Notes under the pieces: model-generated
Databases searched by the model: none
Seen by the model: only the letters and a program-made list of their open reading frames with translations
Told to the model about the DNA's origin: nothing
Translations under genes and position numbers: made by a program
NCBI GenBank assembly: GCA_036937835.1
Contig: CM072870.1
Span: 1,674,001-1,738,000, forward strand
DNA: 64,000 nucleotides
DNA from: Pampus argenteus
Lineage: Eukaryota; Chordata; Actinopteri; Scombriformes; Stromateidae
Direction of reading: 5' to 3'
In this document: positions 25,901-38,059 of the stretch, piece after piece
How the letters are laid out: each line of letters begins with the position of its first letter
Numbering within the stretch: the stretch's first letter is position 1

Positions 25901-27400
25901 TGAGTTTTTTGGTCCTAATTATTAGAAATCAGTTACTTGTTGATGGCAAACATGGTTTTGATTGAAAATATTGCTCCTTGTTTAAGAAAAACTGTAGTTG
26001 TCAGTTTTGGCCTGAGAGAAAGTTATTTTTACAAATGTTACAGTAAAAGCTGCAGGAAGCTCTCAGAAGTGAGCTTTTTGGTCCAAATCATTAGAAATCA
26101 GTTACTTGTTGATAGCAAACATGGTTTTGATTGAAAATATTGCTCCTTGTTTAAGAAAAACTGTAGTTGTCAGTTTTGGCCTGAGAGAAAGTTATTTTTA
26201 CAAATGTTACAGTAAAAGCTGCAGGAAGCTCTCAGAAGTGAGTTTTTTGGTCCTAATCTTTAGAAATCAGTTACTTGTTGATGGCAAACGTGGTTGTGAT
26301 TGAAAATATTGCTCCTTGTTTAAGAAAAACTGTAGTTGTCAGTTTTGGCCTGAGACAAAGCTATTTTTACAAATGTTACAGTAAAAGCTGCAGGAAGCTC
26401 TCAGAAGTGAGTTTTTTGGTACTAATCATTAGAAATCAGTTACTTGTTGATGGCAACCATAGTTTTGATTGAAAATATTGCTCCTTGTTTAAGAAAAACT
26501 GTAGTTGTCAGTTTTGGCCTGAGAGAAAGCTATTTTTACAAATGTTACAGTAAAAGCTGCAGGAAGGTCTCAGAAGTGAGTTTTTTGGTCCTAATCATTA
26601 GAAATCAGTTACTTGTTGTGGGCAAACATGGTTTTGATTGAAAATATTGCTCCTTGTTTAAGAAAAACTGTAGTTGTCAGTTTTGGCCTGAGAGAAAGCT
26701 ATTTTTTACAAATGTTACAGTAAAAGCTGCAGGAAGCTCTCAGAAGTGAGCTTTTTGGTCCAAATCATTAGAAATCAGTTACTTGTTGATAGCAAACATG
26801 GTTTTGATTGAAAATATTGCTCCTTGTTTAAGAAAAACTGTAGTTGTCAGTTTTGGCCTGAGAGAAAGCTATTTTTACTAATGTTACAGTAAAAGCTGCA
26901 GGAAGCTCTCAGAAGTGAGTTTTTTGGTCCTAATTATTAGAAATCAGTTACTTGTTGATGGCAAACATGGTTTTGATTGAAAATATTGCTCCTTGTTTAA
27001 GAAAAACTGTAGTTGTCAGTTTTGGCCTGAGAGAAAGTTATTTTTACAAATGTTACAGTAAAAGCTGCAGGAAGCTCTCAGAAGTGAGCTTTTTGGTCCA
27101 AATCATTAGAAATCAGTTACTTGTTGATAGCAAACATGGTTTTGATTGAAAATATTGCTCCTTGTTTAAGAAAAACTGTAGTTGTCAGTTTTGGCCTGAG
27201 AGAAAGTTATTTTTACAAATGTTACAGTAAAAGCTGCAGGAAGCTCTCAGAAGTGAGTTTTTTGGTCCTAATCTTTAGAAATCAGTTACTTGTTGATGGC
27301 AAACGTGGTTTTGATTGAAAATATTGCTCCTTGTTTAATAAAAACTGTAGTTGTCAGTTTTGGCCTGAGAGAAAGGTATTTTTACATATGTTACAGTAAA
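19958..27400 (+). repeat. Family-B super-unit copy 1 (44 monomers, 7443 bp)
   Basis: Variants from 19958 onward reappear from 27401 at offset 7443, then 7442, then 7780, then 8118. The offset grows by 338 bp twice, which is exactly two monomers each time. Thus this copy lacks two pairs of monomers present in the next copy, one near 23.7-23.9 kb and one near 26.2 kb. At the second site monomer 26217-26385 is a visible chimera. Confidence 0.8.
26217..26385 (+). repeat. Chimeric junction monomer
   Basis: The left part has AATCTTTAG and TCAGTTACT, which elsewhere belong to the monomer continuing into GGTTTTGATT and TTTAATAAAAA. The right part has GGTTGTGATT and GAGACAAAG, which elsewhere follow TCAAAAG and TCAGGTACT. 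The switch lies between about position 55 and 80 of the monomer and coincides with the two-monomer deletion relative to the second super-unit copy. Confidence 0.75.
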
Positions 27401-30400
27401 AGCTGCAGGAAGCTCTCAGAAGTGAGTTTTTTGGTCCTAATCATTAGAAATCAGTTACTTGTTGATGGCAAACATGGTTTTGATTGAAAATATTGCTCCT
27501 TGTTTAAGAAAAACTGTAGTTGTCAGTTTTGGCCTGAGAGAAAGTTATTTTTACAAATGTTACAGTAAAAGCTGCAGGAAGCTCTCAGAAGTGAGCTTTT
27601 TGGTCCAAATCATTAGAAATCAGTTACTTGTTCATAGCAAACATGGTTTTGATTGAAAATATTGCTCCTTGTTTAAGAAAAACTGTAGTTGTCAGTTTTG
27701 GCCTGAGAGAAAGTTATTTTTACAAATGTTACAGTAAAAGCTGCAGGAAGCTCTCAGAAGTGAGTTTTTTGGTCCTAATCTTTAGAAATCAGTTACTTGT
27801 TGATGGCAAACGTGGTTTTGATTGAAAATATTGCTCCTTGTTTAATAAAAACTGTAGTTGTCAGTTTTGGCCTGAGAGAAAGGTATTTTTACATATGTTA
27901 CAGTTAAAGCTGCAGGAAGCTCTCAGAAGTGAGTTTTTTGGTCCTAATTATTAGAAATCAGTTACTTGTTGATGGCAAACATGGTTTTGATTGAAAATAT
28001 TGCTCCTTGTTTAAGAAAAACTGTAGTTGTCAGTTTTGGCCTGAGAGAAAGTTATTTTTACAAATGTTACAGTAAAAGCTGCAGGAAGCTCTCAGAAGTG
28101 AGCTTTTTGGTCCAAATCATTAGAAATCAGTTACTTGTTGATAGCAAACATGGTTTTGATTGAAAATATTGCTCCTTGTTTAAGAAAAACTGTAGTTGTC
28201 AGTTTTGGCCTGAGAGAAAGTTATTTTTACAAATGTTACAGTAAAAGCTGCAGGAAGCTCTCAGAAGTGAGTTTTTTGGTCCTAATCTTTAGAAATCAGT
28301 TACTTGTTGATGGCAAACGTGGTTTTGATTGAAAATATTGCTCCTTGTTTAATAAAAACTGTAGTTGTCAGTTTTGGCCTGAGAGAAAGGTATTTTTACA
28401 TATGTTACAGTTAAAGCTGCAGGAAGCTCTCAGAAGTGAGTTTTTTGGTCCTAATCATTAGAAATCAGTTACTTGTTGATGGCAAACATCGTTTTGATTG
28501 AAAATATTGCTCCTTGTTTAAGAAAAACTGTAGTTGTCAGTTTTGGCCTGAGAGAAAGCTATTTTTACAAATGTTACAGTAAAAGCTGCAGGAAGCTCTC
28601 AAAAGTGAGTTTTTTGGTCCTAATCATTAGAAGTCAGGTACTTGTTGATGGCAAACGTGGTTGTGATTGAAAATATTGCTCCTTGTTTAAGAAAAACTGT
28701 AGTTGTCAGTTTTGGCCTGAGACAAAGCTATTTTTACAAATGTTACAGTAAAAGCTGCAGGAAGCTCTCAGAAGTGAGTTTTTTGGTACTAATCATTAGA
28801 AATCAGTTACTTGTTGATGGCAACCATAGTTTTGATTGAAAATATTGCTCCTTGTTTAAGAAAAACTGTAGTTGTCAGTTTTGGCCTGAGAGAAAGCTAT
28901 TTTTACTAATGTTACAGTAAAAGCTGCAGGAAGCTCTCAGAAGTGAGTTTTTTGGTCCTAATCATTAGAAATCAGTTACTTGTTGATGGCAAACGTGGTT
29001 TTGATTGAAAATATTGCTCCTTGTTTAAGAAAAACTGTAGTTGTCAGTTTTGGCCTGAGAGAAAGCTATTTTTAGTAATGTTACAGTAAAAGCTGCAGGA
29101 AGCTCTCAGAAGTGAGTTTTTTTGGTCCTAATCATTAGAAATCCCTTACTTGTTGATGGCAAACATGGTTTTGATTAAATACATTGCTCCTTGTTTAAGA
29201 AAAACTGTAGTTGTCAGTTTTGGCCTGAGAGAAAGCTATTTTTACTAATGTTACAGTAAAAGCTGCAGGAAGCTCTCAGAAGTGAGTTTTTTGGTCCTAA
29301 TCTTTAGAAATCAGTTACTTGTTGATGGCAAACGTGGTTTTGATTGAAAATATTGCTCCTTGTTTAAGAAAAACTGTAGTTGTCAGTTTTGGCCTGAGAG
29401 AAAGCTATTTTTACAAATGTTACAGTAAAAGCTGCAGGAAGCTCTCAAAAGTGAGTTTTTTGGTCCTAATCATTAGAAGTCAGGTACTTGTTGATGGCAA
29501 ACGTGGTTGTGATTGAAAATATTGCTCCTTGTTTAAGAAAAACTGTAGTTGTCAGTTTTGGCCTGAGACAAAGCTATTTTTACAAATGTTACAGTAAAAG
29601 CTGCAGGAAGCTCTCAGAAGTGAGTTTTTTGGTACTAATCATTAGAAATCAGTTACTTGTTGATGGCAACCATAGTTTTGATTGAAAATATTGCTCCTTG
29701 TTTAAGAAAAACTGTAGTTGTCAGTTTTGGCCTGAGAGAAAGCTATTTTTACTAATGTTACAGTAAAAGCTGCAGGAAGCTCTCAGAAGTGAGTTTTTTG
29801 GTCCTAATTATTAGAAATCAGTTACTTGTTGATGGCAAACATGGTTTTGATTGAAAATATTGCTCCATGTTTAAGAAAAACTGTAGTTGTCAGTTTTGGC
29901 CTGAGAGAAAGTTTATTTTTACAAATGTTACAGTAAAAGCTGCAGGAAGCTCTCAGAAGTGAGTTTTTTGGTCCTAATCATTAGAAGTCAGTTACTTGTT
30001 GATGGCAAACATGGTTTTGATTGAAAATATTGCTCCTTGTTTAAGAAAAACTGTAGTTGTCAGTTTTGGCCTGAGAGAAAGGTATTTTTACAAATGTTAC
30101 AGTAAAAGCTGCAGGAAGCTCTCAGAAGTGAGTTTTTTGGTCCTAATCATTAGAAATCAGTTACTTGTTGATGGCAAACATGGTTTTGATTGAAAATATT
30201 GCTCCTTGTTTAAGAAAAACTGTAGTTGTCAGTTTTGGCCTGAGAGAAAGGTATTTTTACAAATGTTACAGTAAAAGCTGCAGGAAGCTCTCAAAAGTGA
30301 GTTTTTTGGTCCTAATCATTAGAAGTCAGGTACTTGTTGATGGCAAACGTGGTTTTGATTGAAAATATTGCTCCTTGTTTAAGAAAAACTGTAGTTGTCA

Positions 30401-33400
30401 GTTTTGGCCTGAGACAAAGCTATTTTTACAAATGTTACAGTAAAAGCTGCAGGAAGCTCTCAGAAGTGAGTTTTTTGGTCCTAATCATTAGAAATCAGTT
30501 ACTTGTTGATGGCAACCATAGTTTTGATTGAAAATATTGCTCCTTGTTTAAGAAAAACTGTAGTTGTCAGTTTTGGCCTGAGAGAAAGCTATTTTTACTA
30601 ATGTTACAGTAAAAGCTGCAGGAAGCTCTCAGAAGTGAGTTTTTTGGTCCTAATTATTAGAAACCAGTTACTTGTTGATGGCAACCATAGTTTTGATTGA
30701 AAATATTGCTCCTTGTTTAAGAAAAACTGTAGTTGTCAGTTTTGGCCTGAGAGAAAGGTATTTTTACAAATGTTACAGTAAAAGCTGCAGGAAGGTCTCA
30801 GAAGTGAGTTTTTTGGTCCTAATCATTAGAAATCAGTTACTTGTTGTGGGCAAACATGGTTTTGATTGAAAATATTGCTCCTTGTTTAAGAAAAACTGTA
30901 GTTGTCAGTTTTGGCCTGAGAGAAAGCTATTTTTTACAAATGTTACAGTAAAAGCTGCAGGAAGCTCTCAGAAGTGAGCTTTTTGGTCCAAATCATTAGA
31001 AATCAGTTACTTGTTGATAGCAAACATGGTTTTGATTGAAAATATTGCTCCTTGTTTAAGAAAAACTGTAGTTGTCAGTTTTGGCCTGAGAGAAAGCTAT
31101 TTTTACTAATGTTACAGTAAAAGCTGCAGGAAGCTCTCAGAAGTGAGTTTTTTGGTCCTAATTATTAGAAATCAGTTACTTGTTGATGGCAAACATGGTT
31201 TTGATTGAAAATATTGCTCCTTGTTTAAGAAAAACTGTAGTTGTCAGTTTTGGCCTGAGAGAAAGTTATTTTTACAAATGTTACAGTAAAAGCTGCAGGA
31301 AGCTCTCAGAAGTGAGCTTTTTGGTCCAAATCATTAGAAATCAGTTACTTGTTCATAGCAAACATGGTTTTGATTGAAAATATTGCTCCTTGTTTAAGAA
31401 AAACTGTAGTTGTCAGTTTTGGCCTGAGAGAAAGTTATTTTTACAAATGTTACAGTAAAAGCTGCAGGAAGCTCTCAGAAGTGAGTTTTTTGGTCCTAAT
31501 CTTTAGAAATCAGTTACTTGTTGATGGCAAACGTGGTTTTGATTGAAAATATTGCTCCTTGTTTAATAAAAACTGTAGTTGTCAGTTTTGGCCTGAGAGA
31601 AAGGTATTTTTACATATGTTACAGTTAAAGCTGCAGGAAGCTCTCAGAAGTGAGTTTTTTGGTCCTAATTATTAGAAATCAGTTACTTGTTGATGGCAAA
31701 CATGGTTTTGATTGAAAATATTGCTCCTTGTTTAAGAAAAACTGTAGTTGTCAGTTTTGGCCTGAGAGAAAGTTATTTTTACAAATGTTACAGTAAAAGC
31801 TGCAGGAAGCTCTCAGAAGTGAGCTTTTTGGTCCAAATCATTAGAAATCAGTTACTTGTTGATAGCAAACATGGTTTTGATTGAAAATATTGCTCCTTGT
31901 TTAAGAAAAACTGTAGTTGTCAGTTTTGGCCTGAGAGAAAGTTATTTTTACAAATGTTACAGTAAAAGCTGCAGGAAGCTCTCAGAAGTGAGTTTTTTGG
32001 TCCTAATCTTTAGAAATCAGTTACCTGTTGATGGCAAACGTGGTTTTGATTGAAAATATTGCTCCTTGTTTAATAAAAACTGTAGTTGTCAGTTTTGGCC
32101 TGAGAGAAAGGTATTTTTACATATGTTACAGTTAAAGCTGCAGGAAGCTCTCAGAAGTGAGTTTTTTGGTCCTAATCATTAGAAATCAGTTACTTGTTGA
32201 TGGCAAACATCGTTTTGATTGAAAATATTGCTCCTTGTTTAAGAAAAACTGTAGTTGTCAGTTTTGGCCTGAGAGAAAGCTATTTTTACAAATGTTACAG
32301 TAAAAGCTGCAGGAAGCTCTCAAAAGTGAGTTTTTTGGTCCTAATCATTAGAAGTCAGGTACTTGTTGATGGCAAACGTGGTTGTGATTGAAAATATTGC
32401 TCCTTGTTTAAGAAAAACTGTAGTTGTCAGTTTTGGCCTGAGACAAAGCTATTTTTACAAATGTTACAGTAAAAGCTGCAGGAAGCTCTCAGAAGTGAGT
32501 TTTTTGGTACTAATCATTAGAAATCAGTTACTTGTTGATGGCAACCATAGTTTTGATTGAAAATATTGCTCCTTGTTTAAGAAAAACTGTAGTTGTCAGT
32601 TTTGGCCTGAGAGAAAGCTATTTTTACAAATGTTACAGTAAAAGCTGCAGGAAGGTCTCAGAAGTGAGTTTTTTGGTCCTAATCATTAGAAATCAGTTAC
32701 TTGTTGTGGGCAAACATGGTTTTGATTGAAAATATTGCTCCTTGTTTAAGAAAAACTGTAGTTGTCAGTTTTGGCCTGAGAGAAAGCTATTTTTTACAAA
32801 TGTTACAGTAAAAGCTGCAGGAAGCTCTCAGAAGTGAGCTTTTTGGTCCAAATCATTAGAAATCAGTTACTTGTTGATAGCAAACATGGTTTTGATTGAA
32901 AATATTGCTCCTTGTTTAAGAAAAACTGTAGTTGTCAGTTTTGGCCTGAGAGAAAGCTATTTTTTACAAATGTTACAGTAAAAGCTGCAGGAAGCTCTCA
33001 GAAGTGAGCTTTTTGGTCCAAATCATTAGAAATCAGTTACTTGTTGATAGCAAACATGGTTTTGATTGAAAATATTGCTCCTTGTTTAAGAAAAACTGTA
33101 GTTGTCAGTTTTGGCCTGAGAGAAAGCTATTTTTACTAATGTTACAGTAAAAGCTGCAGGAAGCTCTCAGAAGTGAGTTTTTTGGTCCTAATTATTAGAA
33201 ATCAGTTACTTGTTGATGGCAAACATGGTTTTGATTGAAAATATTGCTCCTTGTTTAAGAAAAACTGTAGTTGTCAGTTTTGGCCTGAGAGAAAGTTATT
33301 TTTACAAATGTTACAGTAAAAGCTGCAGGAAGCTCTCAGAAGTGAGCTTTTTGGTCCAAATCATTAGAAATCAGTTACTTGTTGATAGCAAACATGGTTT

Positions 33401-35518
33401 TGATTGAAAATATTGCTCCTTGTTTAAGAAAAACTGTAGTTGTCAGTTTTGGCCTGAGAGAAAGTTATTTTTACAAATGTTACAGTAAAAGCTGCAGGAA
33501 GCTCTCAGAAGTGAGTTTTTTGGTCCTAATCTTTAGAAATCAGTTACTTGTTGATGGCAAACGTGGTTTTGATTGAAAATATTGCTCCTTGTTTAATAAA
33601 AACTGTAGTTGTCAGTTTTGGCCTGAGAGAAAGGTATTTTTACATATGTTACAGTTAAAGCTGCAGGAAGCTCTCAGAAGTGAGTTTTTTGGTCCTAATT
33701 ATTAGAAATCAGTTACTTGTTGATGGCAAACATGGTTTTGATTGAAAATATTGCTCCTTGTTTAAGAAAAACTGTAGTTGTCAGTTTTGGCCTGAGAGAA
33801 AGTTATTTTTACAAATGTTACAGTAAAAGCTGCAGGAAGCTCTCAGAAGTGAGCTTTTTGGTCCAAATCATTAGAAATCAGTTACTTGTTGATAGCAAAC
33901 ATGGTTTTGATTGAAAATATTGCTCCTTGTTTAAGAAAAACTGTAGTTGTCAGTTTTGGCCTGAGAGAAAGTTATTTTTACAAATGTTACAGTAAAAGCT
34001 GCAGGAAGCTCTCAGAAGTGAGTTTTTTGGTCCTAATCTTTAGAAATCAGTTACTTGTTGATGGCAAACGTGGTTTTGATTGAAAATATTGCTCCTTGTT
34101 TAATAAAAACTGTAGTTGTCAGTTTTGGCCTGAGAGAAAGGTATTTTTACATATGTTACAGTTAAAGCTGCAGGAAGCTCTCAGAAGTGAGTTTTTTGGT
34201 CCTAATCATTAGAAATCAGTTACTTGTTGATGGCAAACATCGTTTTGATTGAAAATATTGCTCCTTGTTTAAGAAAAACTGTAGTTGTCAGTTTTGGCCT
34301 GAGAGAAAGCTATTTTTACAAATGTTACAGTAAAAGCTGCAGGAAGCTCTCAAAAGTGAGTTTTTTGGTCCTAATCATTAGAAGTCAGGTACTTGTTGAT
34401 GGCAAACGTGGTTGTGATTGAAAATATTGCTCCTTGTTTAAGAAAAACTGTAGTTGTCAGTTTTGGCCTGAGACAAAGCTATTTTTACAAATGTTACAGT
34501 AAAAGCTGCAGGAAGCTCTCAGAAGTGAGTTTTTTGGTACTAATCATTAGAAATCAGTTACTTGTTGATGGCAACCATAGTTTTGATTGAAAATATTGCT
34601 CCTTGTTTAAGAAAAACTGTAGTTGTCAGTTTTGGCCTGAGAGAAAGCTATTTTTACAAATGTTACAGTAAAAGCTGCAGGAAGGTCTCAGAAGTGAGTT
34701 TTTTGGTCCTAATCATTAGAAATCAGTTACTTGTTGTGGGCAAACATGGTTTTGATTGAAAATATTGCTCCTTGTTTAAGAAAAACTGTAGTTGTCAGTT
34801 TTGGCCTGAGAGAAAGCTATTTTTTACAAATGTTACAGTAAAAGCTGCAGGAAGCTCTCAGAAGTGAGCTTTTTGGTCCAAATCATTAGAAATCAGTTAC
34901 TTGTTGATAGCAAACATGGTTTTGATTGAAAATATTGCTCCTTGTTTAAGAAAAACTGTAGTTGTCAGTTTTGGCCTGAGAGAAAGCTATTTTTACTAAT
35001 GTTACAGTAAAAGCTGCAGGAAGCTCTCAGAAGTGAGTTTTTTGGTCCTAATTATTAGAAATCAGTTACTTGTTGATGGCAAACATGGTTTTGATTGAAA
35101 ATATTGCTCCTTGTTTAAGAAAAACTGTAGTTGTCAGTTTTGGCCTGAGAGAAAGTTATTTTTACAAATGTTACAGTAAAAGCTGCAGGAAGCTCTCAGA
35201 AGTGAGCTTTTTGGTCCAAATCATTAGAAATCAGTTACTTGTTGATAGCAAACATGGTTTTGATTGAAAATATTGCTCCTTGTTTAAGAAAAACTGTAGT
35301 TGTCAGTTTTGGCCTGAGAGAAAGTTATTTTTACAAATGTTACAGTAAAAGCTGCAGGAAGCTCTCAGAAGTGAGTTTTTTGGTCCTAATCTTTAGAAAT
35401 CAGTTACTTGTTGATGGCAAACGTGGTTTTGATTGAAAATATTGCTCCTTGTTTAATAAAAACTGTAGTTGTCAGTTTTGGCCTGAGAGAAAGGTATTTT
35501 TACATATGTTACAGTAAA
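27401..35518 (+). repeat. Family-B super-unit copy 2 (48 monomers, 8118 bp)
   Basis: This repeats the monomer order of 19958-27400 with two two-monomer additions. Its last monomer (35350-35518) matches the last monomer of copy 1 (27232-27400). Its first monomer has AATCATTAG where copy 1 has AATTATTAG, which places the exchange point inside that monomer. A private T-to-C lies at 32025. Confidence 0.8.
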
Positions 35519-36025
35519 AGCTGCAGGAAGCTCTCAGAAGTGAGTTTTTTGGTCCTAATCATTAGAAATCAGTTACTTGTTGATGGCAAACATGGTTTTG
35601 ATTGAAAATATTGCTCCTTGTTTAAGAAAAACTGTAGTTGTCAGTTTTGGCCTGAGAGAAAGCTATTTTTACAAATGTTACAGTAAAAGCTGCAGGAAGC
35701 TCTCAAAAGTGAGTTTTTTGGTCCTAATCATTAGAAGTCAGGTACTTGTTGATGGCAAACGTGGTTGTGATTGAAAATATTGCTCCTTGTTTAAGAAAAA
35801 CTGTAGTTGTCAGTTTTGGCCTGAGACAAAGCTATTTTTACAAATGTTACAGTAAAAGCTGCAGGAAGCTCTCAGAAGTGAGTTTTTTGGTACTAATCAT
35901 TAGAAATCAGTTACTTGTTGATGGCAACCATAGTTTTGATTGAAAATATTGCTCCTTGTTTAAGAAAAACTGTAGTTGTCAGTTTTGGCCTGAGAGAAAG
36001 CTATTTTTACTAATGTTACAGTAAA
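33659..36025 (+). repeat. Family-B block duplicated at 60389-62755
   Basis: Fourteen monomers (2367 bp) match the block at 60389-62755 with a constant offset of 26730 bp, so neither copy has an internal length change relative to the other. The match includes the GTTAAAG, GGTTGTGATT, GGAAGGTCTC and TTTAATAAAAA monomers in order. After 36025 the two diverge. Confidence 0.82.
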
Positions 36026-37213
36026 AGCTGCAGGAAGCTCTCAGAAGTGAGTTTTTTGGTCCTAATCATTAGAAATCAGTTACTTGTTGATGGCAAACGT
36101 GGTTTTGATTAAAAATATTGCTCCTTGTTTAAGAAAAACTGTAGTTGTCAGTTTTGGCCTGAGAGAAAGCTATTTTTTACAAATGTTACAGTAAAAGCTG
36201 CAGGAAGCTCTCAGAAGTGAGCTTTTTGGTCCAAATCATTAGAAATCAGTTACTTGTTGATAGCAAACATGGTTTTGATTGAAAATATTGCTCCTTGTTT
36301 AAGAAAAACTGTAGTTGTCAGTTTTGGCCTGAGACAAAGCTATTTTTTTTACAAATGTTACAGTAAAAGCTGCAGGAAGCTCTCAGAAGTGAGTTTTTTG
36401 GTCCTAATCATTAGAAATCAGTGACTTGTTGATGGCAAACATGGTTTTGATTGAAAATATTGCTCCATGTTTAAGAAAAACTGTAGTTGTCAGTTTTGGC
36501 CTGAGAGAAAGTTATTTTTACAAATGTTACAGTAAAAGCTGCAGGAAGCTCTCAGAAGTGAGTTTTTTGGTCCTAATCATTAGAAATCAGTTACTTGTTG
36601 ATGGCAAACGTGGTTTTGATTGAAAATATTGCTCCTTGTTTAAGAAAAACTGTAGTTGTCAGTTTTGGCCTGAGAGAAAGCTATTTTTACTAATGTTACA
36701 GTAAAAGCTGCAGGAAGCTCTCAGAAGTGAGTTTTTTGGTCCTAATCATTAGAAATCACTTACTTGTTGATGGCAAACATGGTTTTGATTAAATACATTG
36801 CTCCTTGTTTAAGAAAAACTGTAGTTGTCAGTTTTGGCCTGAGAGAAAGCTATTTTTACTAATGTTACAGTAAAAGCTGCAGGAAGCTCTCAGAAGTGAG
36901 TTTTTTGGTCCTAATTATTAGAAATCAGTTACTTGTTGATGGCAAACATGGTTTTGATTGAAAATATTGCTCCTTGTTTAAGAAAAACTGTAGTTGTCAG
37001 TTTTGGCCTGAGAGAAAGGTATTTTTTACAAATGTTACAGTAAAAGCTGCAGGAAGCTCTCAGAAGTGAGTTTTTTGGTCCTAATCATTAGAAATCACTT
37101 ACTTGTTGATGGCAAACATGGTTTTGATTAAATACATTGCTCCTTGTTTAAGAAAAACTGTAGTTGTCAGTTTTGGCCTGAGAGAAAGCTATTTTTACTA
37201 ATGTTACAGTAAA
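36026..37213 (+). repeat. Transition zone between family B and domain C
   Basis: Seven monomers carry rare or private changes: GATTAAAAAT at 36111, the T8 run at 36343-36350, CAGTGACTT at 36423, and two TCACTTACT/TTAAATACATTG monomers two steps apart (36706 and 37045, a 339-bp spacing). The order does not match any HOR unit to either side. The pair 36537-36874 resembles the pair 62926-63263. Confidence 0.7.
36196..36367 (+). repeat. 172-bp monomer with T8 tract
   Basis: This is the longest monomer I found. The T5 run before ACAAATG is T8 here (36343-36350). It also combines GAGCTTTTT/TTGATAGC with GAGACAAAG, two features otherwise on different monomers, so it appears recombinant as well as expanded by slippage. 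Confidence 0.8.
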
Positions 37214-38059
37214 AGCTGCAGGAAGCTCTCAGAAGTGAGTTTTTTGGTCCTAATCATTAGAAGTCAGTTACTTGTTGATGGCAAACATGGTTTTGATTGA
37301 AAATATTGCTCTTTGTTTAAGAAAAACTGTAGTTGTCAGTTTTGGCCTGAGAGAAAGGTATTTTTACAAATGTTACAGTAAAAGCTGCAGGAAGCTCTCA
37401 GAAGTGAGTTTTTTGGTCCTAATCATTAGAAATCAGTTACTTGTTGATGGCAAACATGGTTTTGATTGAAAATATTGCTCCTTGTTTAAGAAAAACTGTA
37501 GTTGTCAGTTTTGGCCTGAGAGAAAGGTATTTTTACATATGTTACAGTAAAAGCTGCAGGAAGCTCTCAGAAGTGAGTTTTTTGGTCCTAATTATTAGAA
37601 ATCAGTTACTTGTTGATGGCAAACATGGTTTTGATTGAAAATATTGCTCCATGTTTAAGAAAAACTGTAGTTGTCAGTTTTGGCCTGAGAGAAAGTTTAT
37701 TTTTACAAATGTTACAGTAAAAGCTGCAGGAAGCTCTCAGAAGTGAGTTTTTTGGTCCTAATCATTAGAAGTCAGTTACTTGTTGATGGCAAACATGGTT
37801 TTGATTGAAAATATTGCTCCTTGTTTAAGAAAAACTGTAGTTGTCAGTTTTGGCCTGAGAGAAAGGTATTTTTACAAATGTTACAGTAAAAGCTGCAGGA
37901 AGCTCTCAGAAGTGAGTTTTTTGGTCCTAATCATTAGAAATCAGTTACTTGTTGATGGCAAACATGGTTTTGATTGAAAATATTGCTCCTTGTTTAAGAA
38001 AAACTGTAGTTGTCAGTTTTGGCCTGAGAGAAAGGTATTTTTACAAATGTTACAGTAAA

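Larger units (their letters stand above)
12008..36025 (+). repeat. Family-B HOR domain
   Basis: From here monomer variants absent from 1-12007 dominate: GGTTGTGATT, GGAAGGTCTC with TTGTGGGC, GAGCTTTTT paired with TTCATAGC or TTGATAGC followed by AAAGTTATTT, GTTAAAG, and ACATCGTT. They occur in a repeating order with units of 15, 20, 22 or more monomers, which themselves group into longer duplications annotated separately. Family-A markers AAATGTATTT, CTCTTTG and GTAAAGG are absent. Confidence 0.85.
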
